Origin: Kalmusia sp. IMI 367209
Lineage: Eukaryota; Ascomycota; Dothideomycetes; Pleosporales; Didymosphaeriaceae
DNA: 64,000 nt
Direction: 5' to 3'
Assembly: GCA_027946365.1 (NCBI GenBank)
Contig: JAPEUQ010000011.1
Location: 682,001-746,000, forward strand
Made by a program: the position numbers and the translations under genes. Each line of letters opens with the position of its first letter. Positions within the stretch are counted from its first letter, which is position 1. Positions 35,468 to 47,748 of the stretch are shown one piece after another. Below the pieces are notes generated by a model. It did no database searches. It was not told where the DNA came from and saw nothing but the letters and a program-made list of their open reading frames with translations.

Positions 35468-36424
35468 ATGCCAGACTGGAAACACCGCACCCTAAACAAG
35501 ACCAGCATCTTCCAACCCACGCCTCCTACGCCGCTCGAGCTATTCGTTCGCAACCCGATCCTCTTCCTGGTAACATGGCTCTACAATAACCGACCAACGT
35601 TATTACCCTACCCCATATCCCAAGCTCAACCGACGAGAGTCGTATGCATCTCTGACACGCACAATGAACGCCCTTCCATACCCGACGGCGACATACTCAT
35701 CCACGCCGGCGATCTCACACAGAACGGGACTTTCGCAGAGCTGCAAGCACAGCTCGATTGGCTGCGTAAATTACCGCACAAGCACAAGATCGTCGTTGCT
35801 GGCAACCACGATTTACTACTAGATGAAGGATTCGTTACGAGGGTGTCAGCGAGGTTTTACAAGATGGAGGTAGGGAGGACCAAGAATGATCTAGAATGGG
35901 GCGATATCGTGTATCTGGAGGATGCAGCGATTACGGTGCTTGTGAGGGGACGAGAAGTGAGGGTGTATGGTTCGCCGCTAACGCCGAAGTATGGTAATTG
36001 GGCATTTCAATATCCAAAAGGGAAGGATGTCTGGCGGCACCGGAGGATCCCTCGCGAAACGGATATTGTAGTCACTCATGGACCGATCAAAGGGCATTTG
36101 GATAGAAACGGAATGGGCTATGCGGGCTGCCCACATCTAAACAGGGAGCTTGAGCGCATAAGACCGAGGCTGGCTGTTTGTGGGCATATACATGAAGCTA
36201 GGGGACGAGAAGAGATATGTTGGGATGCGGTGCAGAAAATGTATGATGCTGCGCTCGGATGCCTTGTCGATGGCTATTGCGTATTTGAAGTTGGTGTGCT
36301 CGTTTGGGTTTGGCAATGGGTGCTCTGGGTGTTTGGAGGGAAGAGGAAGGCAAGGACAACGTTGGTGAATGCTTCAGCGGTGGGACCTTGGGGTCTAGCA
36401 AGTGGTGTGATGGTGGAGATATAG
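35468..36424 (+). CDS. Calcineurin-like metallophosphoesterase (MPPED-type)
   Basis: Single exon, 318 aa. The protein has the metallophosphoesterase signature in order: CISDTHNE (DxH), GDILIHAGDLTQNGT (GDxxxx), VVAGNHDLL (GNHD), VVTHGP and CGHIHEARG (GHxH). This set coordinates two metals. The fold resembles the MPPED1/2 (239FB) class found widely in fungi; the natural substrate is not known. A hydrophobic segment FVRNPILFLVTWLY precedes the catalytic domain, and another, VLVWVWQWVLWVFGG, lies near the C-terminus, so membrane association is possible. The start at 35468 is the ATG just before the conserved part; another in-frame ATG at 35354 would add 38 residues. Confidence 0.85.
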   Translation: MPDWKHRTLNKTSIFQPTPPTPLELFVRNPILFLVTWLYNNRPTLLPYPISQAQPTRVVCISDTHNERPSIPDGDILIHAGDLTQNGTFAELQAQLDWLRKLPHKHKIVVAGNHDLLLDEGFVTRVSARFYKMEVGRTKNDLEWGDIVYLEDAAITVLVRGREVRVYGSPLTPKYGNWAFQYPKGKDVWRHRRIPRETDIVVTHGPIKGHLDRNGMGYAGCPHLNRELERIRPRLAVCGHIHEARGREEICWDAVQKMYDAALGCLVDGYCVFEVGVLVWVWQWVLWVFGGKRKARTTLVNASAVGPWGLASGVMVEI

Positions 36425-36803
36425 ATCTGTTATCGTAGGCAGTCGCTATTTGAATGCCTTGCCTTCTTCGCTGCAATATTGTCATTGAGGAGTTCGAAAG
36501 TCCAGTCGATGCATCTAGAATTCCCATGAACAGTCTCGGTGAGTAGAAAAAGGAATCCGAGCACCCTTATCATAATGAATAATGATTGTTCTACCTCATG
36601 TGATAAAAGCACACACCTGTGAAACGGACTCGGAGATGCTCCGGGGCTTAGATCGAGGCTGCGCATTGGCCAACGCTTATTTGTTTCACGTGATGAACAT
36701 GGAAGGTGGCCATTCATTCCCAACCGCCACGCCCAATTATTCCCCACCAGACTCGACTCCTGCTCGCGCAACCACCACTTTGTTCTTGTTGTGATAGCCC
36801 ACC
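36425..36803. other. Intergenic
   Basis: Phosphoesterase 3' end and GLO3 promoter. Nothing else seen. Confidence 0.4.
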
Positions 36804-38461
36804 ATGGCGCTCGCTACGAAGGATCAATCGAGGAATATCTTCTTGAAATTAAAGGCCAAGGCCGCGAACAAGGTGCGCCTCTCAGATCACTTCCAGGGGA
36901 AGGGCGGCCGTTGTGCGGTCACGGTAGCTAATGCCTGCTATAGATATGTTTCGACTGCGGCGCGAAGAACCCAACGTGGAGCTCCGTTCCGTTCGGCATC
37001 TACCTCTGCCTCGATTGCTCGGCGAACCATAGGAATATGGGAGTGCACATCTCGTTTGTGCGGTCGACGAACCTGGATAGTATGTGGAATCTGAGGTAGC
37101 AGAGAATTAGATCTGGATACAATGAGTGCTAATGCGATTAGTCTGGCAATGGGACCAGCTACGCATCATGAAGGTCGGCGGCAACGAAAGTGCAACCAAG
37201 TACTTCCAGACACACGGCGGTTCAGCTGCGCTCGCGAGCAAGGACCCGAAGACAAAATACACAAGCAATGCAGCAACCAAGTACAAAGAGGAACTGCAAC
37301 GCCGCTGTGCCGTAGACGCTAAACAGTACGACATATTGGGCTATGCCTTCGCATTATGAAGACCATAGCTGATTCGCTTTCTAGGTATCCCGAAGAAGTC
37401 GTAATAACAGACGTACCCGAAGCGAGCGGAAGTGAAGGAACCAATACTCCCGCCGGCGAGGACGACGACTTCTTTTCGTCATGGGACAAGCCGACGATCA
37501 AGCGCCCCTCCAACCCACCCTCACGCACCGGTACACCCCGCGCACAATCGCCCTTCCTGAAGCCTGCAGGGAACGGTACCGATCGTCCCAAATCGCCACT
37601 AGCTGGCGGCTCCGAGACAACAACGCCTGCCGCTAGGCCTGCTGTGAGGAAGGCTGCCTCAGGAGCGGCTCCGAAGAAGAATATCCTTGGAGCGAAGAAG
37701 AAGGGGCTGGGCGCAAAGAAGGTGGTCGCCAGCGATGGTCTGGACTTCGAAGAGGCAGAACGCAAGGCTCGCGAGGAAGCGGAGCGCATTGAGAAGCTCG
37801 GCTACGATCCCGACGCAGAAGCTGCAGAGGTGGCTGCGACTACGAAGCCCAAGGCTGCTGAAGCATCCAACATTGTCTCGCCCACACCCCTTTCACCGTC
37901 GCGAGGTGGATTCGGTACTACTTCGAAACCAGAGAAGTCAAGTCAGGATGTAGAGCGTCTAGGCATGGGCGTCGCACGTCTTGGATTTGGGCAGGTAGGT
38001 GCTGCTAAGAAGGCAGCTGCACCTAAGAAGATGGGAGGCTTCGGCAGTGTGAGCAAGCCTGTCGAGGACGATAGCGAGAAGTACGCCCGTGAGAAGTTCG
38101 GCTCGCAGAAGGGCATATCTAGCGACGAGTTCTTTGGGCGCAATGCTTTTGATCCAACTGCAGCAGCCGAAGCGAAGTCAAGGTTAACAGGTATGACATC
38201 TCCCATACTGCCAGCTATGTTCACCTTCTAAATAGTATATCAGGCTTTGAAGGCGCTACCGCCATCTCCTCGAACGCCTACTTCGGTCGCCCTGAGGATG
38301 ATGTCCCCGAAGACGAATACGGTGACCTTGAGGGTGCAGCCAAGGACTTCGTGCGCAAATTCGGCATCACGGCGAGTGACGATTTGGAGAACTTGACAAG
38401 TCTTTTGGGTGAAGGAGCGACGAAGCTCCAAGGTGCTATTCGAAACTACTTGAACTCATAA
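36804..38461 (+). CDS. GLO3: Arf GTPase-activating protein Glo3
   Basis: Five exons: join(36804..36872, 36944..37079, 37142..37325, 37385..38190, 38244..38461), 470 aa. Glo3 stimulates GTP hydrolysis by Arf1 and is bound to COPI vesicles in Golgi-to-ER return. The ArfGAP domain occupies residues 1-~120: zinc finger [13 protein letters not shown]...CLDC and the arginine-finger segment [14 protein letters not shown], then [17 protein letters not shown]. The middle is Ser/Pro/Lys-rich. The C-terminus holds the Glo3 motif region ([13 protein letters not shown] and [12 protein letters not shown] repeats), which binds Arf/COPI. Length is normal. Its COPI partner SEC27 lies about 34 kb away on the same strand. 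Confidence 0.93.
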
Positions 38462-39018
38462 GAAGAGTGTGTCTAATCGGCGTTTTCTAAGCGGCTTTAG
38501 ATTTTGAATTTGGCGGGTTGAGTATCTGTTGATAGGGATGATTACAGCCAAAAGCGTTTGGGATGTATTAGGACTATGGAAGGGAGGAGGAAGCGAGGAC
38601 TAGGTACGGACTGGATGGGCTGAGCTGTGGTATGCGATGAGTAGGTATGATAGAGACCAGGTGCGAGCCACTTGTTCTAATGTTCTTCATTCTTCGAACA
38701 AGCATACATATCTATCTTGGGTTTACTTAAGCGGTGAAATGACGGATACCGTGACAAGAAGTCCACAAGGTTTGTCCCAACTTAAATGCATCATCTAATA
38801 TTCATGTGCATTACATATCTAGACTAGACTCGGCCAGGTGTACAATGAGCATGATTCCTAGCCATCAAGCCTTGTAATATGACTGACTTCACTTTGGAGA
38901 CGTACTTACGAACGAGCTTGAGTCGATGCAACAATATATGATTCTCAATTGATTAGTGCAAAAGCACGCCTCTATTCGTTTTCTTTATCACAACGCCTGC
39001 TCAAACAACCCCAAGACC
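38462..39018. other. Intergenic, convergent 3' ends
   Basis: Between GLO3 and the FHS transporter. AT-rich; nothing seen. Confidence 0.4.
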
Positions 39019-40644
39019 TCAAACCTTCGGCTCCGTAGTACCCACATCCTGTGTCTGCACCGGAGGCTCGCTCTTACCGATCTCGTCACTGACACCGCTG
39101 CCCCCATTTTCCTCATCCTGGTGCGCGCCCACAATGCCAATCTCAGTCGTGTGGAACTTGTCGGCCACATCGCGGTAAGCCGGCACGAAGTTGACCGCCA
39201 ACGCATACGTCCACGCGACAATGAAGAACGCCAGCGGCACCGACATCGCGAGAGCAGTCGGCGCATGCCCGGTCGCAAAGTTGGCCAACCCTTGAGAATC
39301 CGCAGCCGCGAACAAAATAGGCGGGACGACAGCCCCGCCCGCGACTCCACCCACGATGAACCCACTCCCGCGTTTGGAGTACTTTCCTAATCCGCGCATG
39401 CCTAGCGCAACAATGGTCGGGAAAATGATACTTTCGAAGAAGAGCGTGACGTAGAGCATCGACATGCCCGTGTTGCCGCGCTGGGTGATGGAGGGCGAAA
39501 TGAAGATGATGCAGCACGTCATGAATGCGAGGAAGACCCAGCGCGGCCGAACGTAATTCATGATGAAAGAGCCGACGAAACGGCCAAGGGCGAAGGCGCC
39601 TTGTGCGCCGGCCAGGAAACGTGCGGCGGTCGAAGGATCGGTGCCCTCGCGCGTGTCGACGACGTAGTTTATGAAGGCACCGGCTATGGCTACTTGGGCG
39701 CCGGTGTAGCAGACTGCGAGTGTGTCAGGTGAGAGAAGAGTGCATGGAAGGGGCAAGACGTACACTGCGCGACGACGGCGTGGAAGAGGCGGTATTGCTT
39801 GCGAAAGGGCTGGATATCTGTTCCAGCGTGTGTCTCTTCGGCTTGGAATGCCATGTCCGCGTCCTGTATCGCGTCAGCTGAGTGCGAATCAAACAAGTAG
39901 ATCTGAGACTTACCGTGATCTCCGGGATTGGACTCAGGTAAAACACCACCGCAAGAAGAAACACGAAAATCGCAATCGCCAAATACGTCCACTGGACATT
40001 TTTCAAGCTCCCCTCACTCCCACTCACGTTCTTGAAGAACACATAGCTTCCCAGCACGGGCGCAATCACCGTTCCAATTCCATTAAATGCTTGCGCAATA
40101 TTGATCCTGATCTCGCTATACTTTGGCGGACCGCACACAGTCAGGTATGGATTGGCTGCTGTCTCGAGCGAACCGAGACCATTGCCCGTGATGAAGATGG
40201 CTACGCAGAAGCCTCCAAAGGAGCGGTACACGAGACACGGCCACGCGATCAAAGAGCCTACGCCGTACAGGAAGAGGCCCCATATGAAGACGGCCTTGTA
40301 GCCGTAGTGTCGCAGGATCCAATTTGCATGACCGAGGGAGGCGAGCGGGTATGCACCAAAGTAGGCGGCTTGGAGACCGGAGGAGCGCGATCGGGTGATG
40401 TGAAGGGCATCTTGGAAGTGTTTGTTGAGGGTGTCAAGGAGGCCATAGGAGAAGCCCTGAGAGTGTTGTTAGCTGTGATGAATGCGAAGAGAAGCAATCG
40501 CGGATGGGGGGGAGCAGTGCATACCCAGAGGAAGAAGAGAACTGTAACCAGACAAAGCGGATAGATGGATTCGCGCAGTGTGAGCTCTGCAGCGCGCGTC
40601 CGCGAATTGCCCGCCTTTAGCGATTGCTTCTTGAAGATAGCCAT
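39019..40644 (-). CDS. FHS-family sugar permease (fucose permease-like MFS)
   Basis: Four exons: complement(join(39019..39713, 39764..39863, 39914..40456, 40525..40644)), 485 aa. The protein is a major-facilitator symporter of the FHS type, related to bacterial FucP and fungal glucose/galactose permeases. Signatures are VLFFLWGFSYGLLDTLNKHF (across intron 1), GAYPLASLGHANWILRHYGYK, GNGLGSLETAANPYLTVCG and, in the C-half, FINYVVDTREG and GAQGAFALGRFVGSF. About 12 TM segments are visible, with a soluble Asp/Glu/Gly-rich tail. The sugar is not certain. It sits next to, and on the same strand as, a pectin methylesterase gene. Confidence 0.87.
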
Positions 40645-41177
40645 CGTCCCAGACCTAGCAATAGCAATATCCGCATCCAATTGCTACCCTGCTACTCAAT
40701 GAAAAGTTTGAGATGAGATGAAAGTGTCGTGTAACACAGAAGCTCAAGCTCCCCGCAGCAAGGGCGGACAAATAGCTACCGGCCGCAAGAGCGAAAGAGC
40801 ACCAGGCAGGAAGCACATGACTGCAGGCCGAGCCTCGTCGTTAACCGAAACTTGCATCCGTGGACAACAGCCGTTGCCACTAGGCTGGGGGAGGAAGCTG
40901 GGGTAGCAAAAGCTGGGGTAATCGTTGGGGATCGACGGGTTGCGTTGACGTGTGTGGAGGGGTGGACTTCGGTGGATCGAGGACCGAGGACCGGGCGAAT
41001 CACAAGAGAGAGGGCAAAACCACAGAGCAGGTATCCCGAGGCAGGGAATCACTTCATAACGGTTGGTTACTTGCATAAACGTGCACAAGGACGCGCGCGG
41101 TGAGGAGATCGCGCAGCGGTGTGATGAATTTGCTAAATATATACAACGAATGGCGCTGGTTGCTGACAGCAACAAGT
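40645..41177. other. Intergenic
   Basis: Promoter of the FHS gene and 3' UTR of the pectin methylesterase gene. ORFs here look random. Confidence 0.4.
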
Positions 41178-42282
41178 TTAGGAGAGATAGCTTGTGTCGA
41201 CCCAAGAGGTGTACGAGCTGCCCAAAACAGTTGAAATGCTAACAGGAGAAGATAGTTTCTTGGAAAAGCTGGCCCTGGTTCCCGAAGCACCGGCACCAGT
41301 GTTGCCGTACTCGCCATACTCAACATGGTCAGTGTTTGGCGAATCCGATCCCCAGATATGCCATCCAGCGCCGTTGATGACACTGCTGAGCGCAGTGTTC
41401 TGGAACACAACACGGGCGTAGTTGCGCCATGGGCGGCCGAGGTAGTATGAGCCCGCGGCGACAGACTGACCCGAAGCGACATCGACGCTGGACTTGTTGA
41501 TGACATAGTACGAGGGGTTGGAGGACGAGTCACGCCCGTTTGCGGTAATGTAATAGCCTCCGTTCAGGACGGCAATCTTGACTCCGTCGAACCAGGCTGC
41601 GGCTTGCTGGCCAAAGATGAAATCGGTAGCACCCTCGATGTAGCACTTAGCATAGACTTGGGCGCCCTTGTTTGCAAGAAGAGTGTCCTGGAATCCTTTT
41701 GAATCATTAGTATGATCTACTAGGTTGATCTGATTTTGAAAAATCGCTAACCTTTGAAAGAAACACCATAGTAGCCCTGTTTGTCGCCCTGAGCGCTTAC
41801 GGCTACAGCTTGGGATCCCTTTCCGTATGAATTCACGATGTTGATGTTGTAGACTTTGAGGTTCGCAATCTCAGCACGGAGCGTAGCTGAACCATCATTG
41901 CTGACGCCACTCGCCTGGCTGAGGTTGTACGTGATGGTCACCTTGTTGCCAGTATAGCTCGAGGTATCTGCTGTGTAGCCGTAAAGAATCAGGGGACCCT
42001 TGAGAGTGTTGATGGAGACCTGCTCCTTGTAGGTGCCCTGGTTGATCCAGACTAGGGTTGTCAGCGTAGTGGTTAACGGGGAGGTATCACCCTGCACATA
42101 CTGCATTGCGAAGAAGTCGAGGACTGTGAAAGAGCATTCACGGCAGCTTGGATAGTCGAGTAAGTGTAGCCACTTCCTACAGACAAACAGCCTGATGGCG
42201 GAGAAGTGCGACTCGCGCGCTTCTCAAGCGGCGCAGCCAGGCCAGTGGCGAGCAGGGTTGCAAAAGTAAGTATAGACCACAT
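41178..42282 (-). CDS. Secreted pectin methylesterase (CE8)
   Basis: Three exons: complement(join(41178..41695, 41752..42051, 42102..42282)), 332 aa. The enzyme removes methyl esters from homogalacturonan in plant walls, making it open to polygalacturonases and lyases. A signal peptide (MWSILTFATLLATGLA) is followed by a short propeptide with a Kex2-type KR. Family motifs run in order: YSTIQAAVNAL, WINQGTYKEQV, SQAVAVSAQGDKQGYYGV, FQDTLLANKGAQVY (first catalytic Asp), YIEGATDFIFGQ (second Asp) and YYLGRPWRNYARVVF (Arg). The first intron was placed by homology to give CIWINQGTYKEQV in frame. Length is normal for fungal CE8 enzymes. Confidence 0.93.
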
Positions 42283-42979
42283 GCTGAAGAGTATAGAACT
42301 TAGATGGAAACGAAACGAATGAAGAGAGAACAGGTAAATGAGCGAAACTCTTCATATACTTAGCAGACGGAGGATCTATACCGTGTGTCACTCTGTCCCG
42401 CAAGGCTTTGAATTAAGGATTGCCCGTCCAACGTACTAATTTCGCGCCTGTCATTATGGCAACAATGCGCTTGGCGCTAGAGTTGTCGAAAGTCTCGAAA
42501 CAAGGCCTTCGGAGTATTTCCCCACAATATGTCGGTGTTAGATGGAGGTCGTTCGTGGTTGGTGGAAAGAAGTGGGCTTGTGCACACAGTGCCGGCACTT
42601 TAATTGCACCAAGCCGCGTGCTTCGGCTTTAATACGATTCATTGGATGCTGTTTGGGCGTCTGCCACCTTGAAGTGCTGTTAAGGATACGAATAGTCATT
42701 TATGGTCGTAATGGTGGAGAGGTGAGGATGGAAGCGCAAAAGGAGCGAGGTTGGAAAGGAAAGCGAAAGCCACAGGGCCCGTGCATGAAGAAAGACGTTT
42801 CAATTATCATCATTAGTATGTATTGACTATAACCTTTCCATCTCGTACAACCGGGTATATCCTTCTAAGTAGGCCGTTCATTTCATACAGTAAAGGAGAT
42901 TCGATCCCAAAACTCCAGGCTAATTGCCCATTGCACAACGTATATCAAAACAATGCTCCCTTTTGTATGTGCCACGCCC
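42283..42979. other. Intergenic
   Basis: About 700 bp: pectin methylesterase promoter and the MFS 3' end. No gene seen. Confidence 0.4.
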
Positions 42980-44834
42980 TCATGGGCGCACGGAGAACCT
43001 AGCCTGCAGCTTCTTGTTCATGTCGAACTTCTTGATGAGCAGCGAAATTGCGAGAGCACTCGCAGACATACAAGTCATCAGAATGAAGACCGCACGGAAG
43101 CCGTGCAGGTACGATTCAAGAATAGCAGTCCTTTTCGGATCATCATGCGCCATGCTGCGTAAGACATAGATGTATCGCTCCGAATCGTGCGCGATATCTT
43201 GTGGAAGCCCGTATACGGAGAGCTTGCTGGACATCGCGTTCTGGAAGATTGTTCCGGATATTGCGACACCGAGCGGCATACCCAGGCTGCGCATGAAGCC
43301 GTACATGCTGGCAGCCATGGCAGCGTCGTTAACTTTTGCGATCGCTTGGATGCCAACATTGACGCTAGTAAGTACCATACCACAGCCGACGCCAAAGATA
43401 CCGATCGCAACTGCTAGGACGACATATTTGGTGTGCAAGTCGAGCAACAGCAGCAACCCAGAGCCAAGTGTCACTAGTGCCCAGCCGATCCAGATCGCCC
43501 ATCGGAAGGAACCGAGACGCGTAGTTAGTGCGGCGACAACAATAGATCCCGGTAACAGTAGGAAGACCGCAGGGAAGAGATCGATGCCAGCACGGGTTGG
43601 TGACGAAGACCGTACGGACATGCAGTAGAAAGGAATATAGTAGAGCGCAGAGAAGAGCTAGGAAGGAGTCAGTCAAGGCATTGTTGGAGAGGAAAGTATA
43701 ACTTACGACCAAGCCGTTCGCCAATGCGCAGTAGAACGCGAACACAGCTGATGGGCAGTAGAAAATTGACATCGGCAGCAAGCTTTGCGGTCGGATCCAC
43801 AGTTGCCACGCTCCAAAAACTGCAATTCCAGCAAGACCTACAATGAGCGGAGCGAGAGTCTGTGCCGATGCCCAAGAGTACTGCACCCCACCCCATGAGA
43901 GACCGATAAGGAACACCGTGGTGCTGCCTAGAAAGAGCAATGCACCGATCCAATCTGTCTGCCTGAGCTTCTGCGAAAGGGTGAGCTTGGCCACCGCATT
44001 GAGCCTTACGAAGAGGAATGCAAGAACGAAACCAAGCCCACAGAATGGGAAGTTGATATAGAAGACCCAACGCCATGTTGTGTTTGAAACGAAGGCGCCT
44101 CCAACAACCGGCCCAATGATTGTTCCAATAGACCAAGCGCTCAGGACTATGGCGAAGTACTTGGGGCGGAACCTCAACGGAACAATATCGCAAAAGATAA
44201 CTTGGCTGAGCGTGATTATACCTCCACCCCCGACGCCCTGGACGCTTCGACCGACCAGCATGACGGTGAAGTCGTTCGCTACAGCGCAGAGAATCGTGCC
44301 GACGGTGAAGAAAACCAGTGAGAAGATGAGAAGCTGTTGGCGACCAAAGTACTCTGACACGGATGCGATAACGGGCTGGAACACTGCGCTAGAGAGGAGG
44401 TAGGATGTGCCTGTCCAGAATGCATCGATTGCATTCCCACCGAGGGACTGGGTGATTTGCTGTTGAACGATATCAGTGAATGTTGGCTTTCATTTGAAGG
44501 CAAGACGACTCACCGGCAAGACTGTTACCAGTATAGTTGCATCAAGCGCAACCATGAGCGAGATGATCGAAAGACTGATCATGATGAACCACTCTTTCTT
44601 CTCCGGCTTCCACTCCTCAGCAGGAATGTCCATCTTCTCGAGGTCCAGGGTACTCGACGAGGCCGATGAATCGGTCGCTTTGGGCGTCTCGGTGCCGGCT
44701 GTTGAACTCATATCGGGCCTCAAGGTCGTCGCTGGCGACGAGGCTTCAAGTGGTGATACAGGGTCATGCTCTGGATGCGTTGTCCTCTCGTTCGTATCCT
44801 CTACAATTATCTGAAGAGGCATAGTACCCGCCAT
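42980..44834 (-). CDS. DHA14-type MFS drug/metabolite transporter
   Basis: Three exons: complement(join(42980..43657, 43707..44459, 44514..44834)), 583 aa. It is a 14-TM proton antiporter of the kind used for drug, toxin or secondary-metabolite export. After an 80-residue acidic Ser/Thr-rich cytosolic start, the first helix carries LMVALDATILVTVLPV, the DHA14 version of the first MFS motif. Later motifs are YLLSSAVFQPVIASVSEYFGR, VGRSVQGVGGGGIITLSQV (motif B/C area) and SIGTIIGPVVGGAFV (motif C, GPVVGG). The C-half includes LTSVNVGIQAIAKVNDAAMA and a final NKKLQARFSVRP tail. No biosynthetic gene lies beside it, so the cargo cannot be guessed. An in-frame second Met at +4 is an alternative start. 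Confidence 0.9.
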
Positions 44835-46779
44835 CGATGCGGTACGACTATGATCCCGTGGGGTCGGGGACACAAAGTCCTCTTTGGATGGAAATCTCGA
44901 AAATGGGATCGAATAGGAAAGAAACAGAGCAGCCACAGACAATGCTTGAAAGCTGATGCAGTGTCAAGAACACGTTGTATGGGGAGTCCGAGTGTCGATG
45001 CAGTGAGCAATCGGTCGCATCTAGGGACACAGCCGACTACTATTAAACCCTCCCTCTCCATCATCAAACGACAGGTTTACGCACGAGTTCGCCGCTCAGC
45101 GCCGAGCTTTACGCCAGCCCCCATCCAACGTCTCCACTTCATATCCTAATCACAGCCTTGCGTTCGCGACCCACCACCATTTTCTACAAATGTGGCGTAC
45201 GCCGGCGCCCAGAGTGCCAGCTCGGGTTGCACAAGGCCTCTGATTACCACAAGCTCGGACTCGGCTATCTGTTTATCTGACTGGCCTAACCGCATATCAC
45301 TGAGGATCAACGGAGCGTGCGCTCGTTGGTAGGCGCTGCGATCTACTGTGTGCTATTCTGAGCTGACGTGGTGGTGGCAGACGCATGCCGAAACCCGCGC
45401 GGTGCTTATTCGCTGGTGAATATCAGTCAGCCAGCCTTGCTAAGCCCCGATGCACCAATCGACGCTCCGACAAGATATACGAGACTTTCCTCATGGAGCT
45501 CATTGTGTAGAAGGTATGGTCGGGCAGCCTTATTTAGCAAAAGACGACAAGGTTGGCTGACGCTAATGCACATGGTGGGCTGAGCGCGCAGTGCAGGTGG
45601 ATACCTGTGCGCAGCGCCTCTGTGAGCCCTCGAGGAGCAATTTCAATGCCGATGCTGACGGGTGACGATGCTCAAAATCCTGAGGTGGATTTTGATGAGG
45701 TGTTGTCTTGCGTTGTTGAGCGTAGGGCCAACTGGCGACTCCTTCCTGGCGGCTGTGGCGGGCGATCACGCAAGCTATCCCGAGTCGGGTAAACATTCGT
45801 GCCATTGCTAGACTCCTTGCGCCCGAATATCTGTCATGGCTCCGCAAGCATGCCCTCAGAGGTCACAATTCGCATCGACATTCAAGAAACCGAAGGGAAT
45901 AGTCATGTCCTAAATCTGGTGCCCTCCTTGCCCATGACTGTACCACACTTTCTCGCCCCCGATTCGCCAATATCCCGCACATGAAACGTTTCCCGATCTT
46001 ACCCACCTTTACGTTCCCTCGCGTAGGCAGGGTATACGATTATCATCCACACCCAGAGTCGTAAAAGCACGATGCTACTAGAATTCCTGCATCCTACATG
46101 CCGCGCCGGCAGCGCCACGTTTGTTGTCCCATCATAGTGTGATACGTGCTGGTCTAGACAAGCATCCATGGCTTGACGCTATGCCGAATTAGTCGGTCGG
46201 AGCGCGCGGTTGAGGCTCTTCGTTTAGCGAATAATGATGCTGTGGGTCACCTGAAAGCAACTGCCAGCGATAAGGAGTTAGCTCGAAGAGGCATGGTAGT
46301 TGGCGAGGTTAGAGCGCAATGGGAAGAAAGAGACGATGGCTTTGTTCACTCAGCTGTTACAGAGTCAAGATCGAGGATGGGGCTGCCGATGGTAAGGCTT
46401 TGTTGTGGAAGCGCAGTGGACAAGGAAGCTGGTATTCGCCAGCAAGGCCTCGTACTCTGGGTTCTAGAAAGCGTAGTGTACACGCATTGGACCATGGAGA
46501 TTGTTGTATTGGTGGGTGGGCTTGCATGTCCGAGCTCACTCAGCTAAGAACTAAAACCTACCAAGGCGGACTTAACACTAATATTGAAAGTGCCGTACAT
46601 ATGTACAAGTCCGTTTACATCAGGTATCATGTATACATACCCCTCGAGGCCATTTCAGTAGGCCTGATGCAGTACGACCAGTCCACCTTGAAACCCTGCT
46701 GACCCCTCCTTCATCTTTGTCCAACTGAGTCAAAGCATAGCGCCGCAGATCCAATCCCCGACAGTAACACATACTCGTC
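44835..46779. other. Gene-poor stretch
   Basis: About 1.9 kb, the longest gap in the window. ORFs up to 127 codons occur on both strands (for example 44766-45149, 46173-46547 and 46319-46702), but none has a motif, and they overlap in different frames. No tRNA, repeat or transposon motif is visible. Confidence 0.4.
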
Positions 46780-47748
46780 ATGCCAACGGCACAGCACGAC
46801 GCTATACCAGGGTTCACCCTCATCGCCCCCACTGTATGGGAAAGGCACCCAACACTACCGATCAATAACCACTTGACCGCCGAATCACCATCATTGATCA
46901 TCATCCTGCCTTGGACCGGGGCACACGGCCGACACGTTGCGAAGTACACTGCGGCGTATGAGAAGATATTTCCGTCATCACGATTACTCTGCATTACGAC
47001 ATCCACGAAAGACATCTGCCTCCGTTCATCGAAGCGAAAACAAGACCGATTACGACCCGCCGTAGAACGGATATTAGCCTACGCCGACAACGAAGATGGG
47101 AATTTCGACGTTGTTGTGCATGCCTTCTCAGAAGGCGGGTCGAACAAAGCGGTTGAGCTTGCAGAGGCATACCACAACATCACAAGCATGCGATTACCAT
47201 GCTCAGCTCTATGTTTAGACAGCACACCAGGGCATCCTCGGTACCTCCGTCTATGCAACGCGCTGAAGAAATCCCTCCCGCCTATTCCAATATTGAACTG
47301 CACAGGCTTGTTCGTTGGTAGCGCGTTACTAGGCGGTATATGGGTCCTCTACCGTTGCTTCAAAGGCACCGAAAATAACGTCATCTCGCGCACACGCCGA
47401 AGATTTCAAGATCCCAAGTACTGGAATAGCACTGTACCACGATGCTACTTGTACTCGAAAGGAGATGAACTCATCGCATGGCAAGATATTAGGGAACATA
47501 TGGGCGAAGCTGTGCGGTCTGGAGTTCCCGTAATGGATGTGTGCTTTGAAGGCAGCGCGCATTGCAAACACGCTGCTCAAGATCCAGAGAGATATTGGGG
47601 TGCAGTATCGTTGACGTGGAAGAGGACATGCATCAACAAAGAGAAGAGAGACTCGAAGTTGGATGTGCGAGAAGTATACGAAGAGAAAATAGTGCTTTCA
47701 AAGAAGGTCATGTCTGTTCTAGGGATCCAGCAAGTCTTTGTTCAATGA
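46780..47748 (+). CDS. TMEM53/DUF829 (PaxU-like) alpha/beta hydrolase-fold protein
   Basis: Single exon, 322 aa. The protein belongs to the DUF829 family, which includes human TMEM53 and fungal PaxU. Visible features are SLIIILPWTGAHGRHVAKY, the nucleophile-elbow-like VVVHAFSEGGSNKAVE with Ser, YLYSKGDELIAWQDI with the acid, and GSAHCKHAAQDPERYW with the His, forming a plausible Ser-Asp-His triad. A hydrophobic segment GLFVGSALLGGIWVLYR in the middle suggests membrane contact. The reaction is unknown. PaxU proteins often lie in indole-diterpene clusters, but no such genes are nearby here. Confidence 0.85.
   Translation: MPTAQHDAIPGFTLIAPTVWERHPTLPINNHLTAESPSLIIILPWTGAHGRHVAKYTAAYEKIFPSSRLLCITTSTKDICLRSSKRKQDRLRPAVERILAYADNEDGNFDVVVHAFSEGGSNKAVELAEAYHNITSMRLPCSALCLDSTPGHPRYLRLCNALKKSLPPIPILNCTGLFVGSALLGGIWVLYRCFKGTENNVISRTRRRFQDPKYWNSTVPRCYLYSKGDELIAWQDIREHMGEAVRSGVPVMDVCFEGSAHCKHAAQDPERYWGAVSLTWKRTCINKEKRDSKLDVREVYEEKIVLSKKVMSVLGIQQVFVQ

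Noticed and set aside
44766..46702. Several ORFs of about 90-130 codons in the gene-poor stretch
   Set aside because: They overlap in different frames, have no motif or plausible splice partners, and look random.
42980..46779. Possible secondary-metabolite cluster around the DHA14 MFS and the PaxU-like gene
   Set aside because: No synthase, P450, prenyltransferase or pathway regulator is present nearby; both genes also occur outside clusters.
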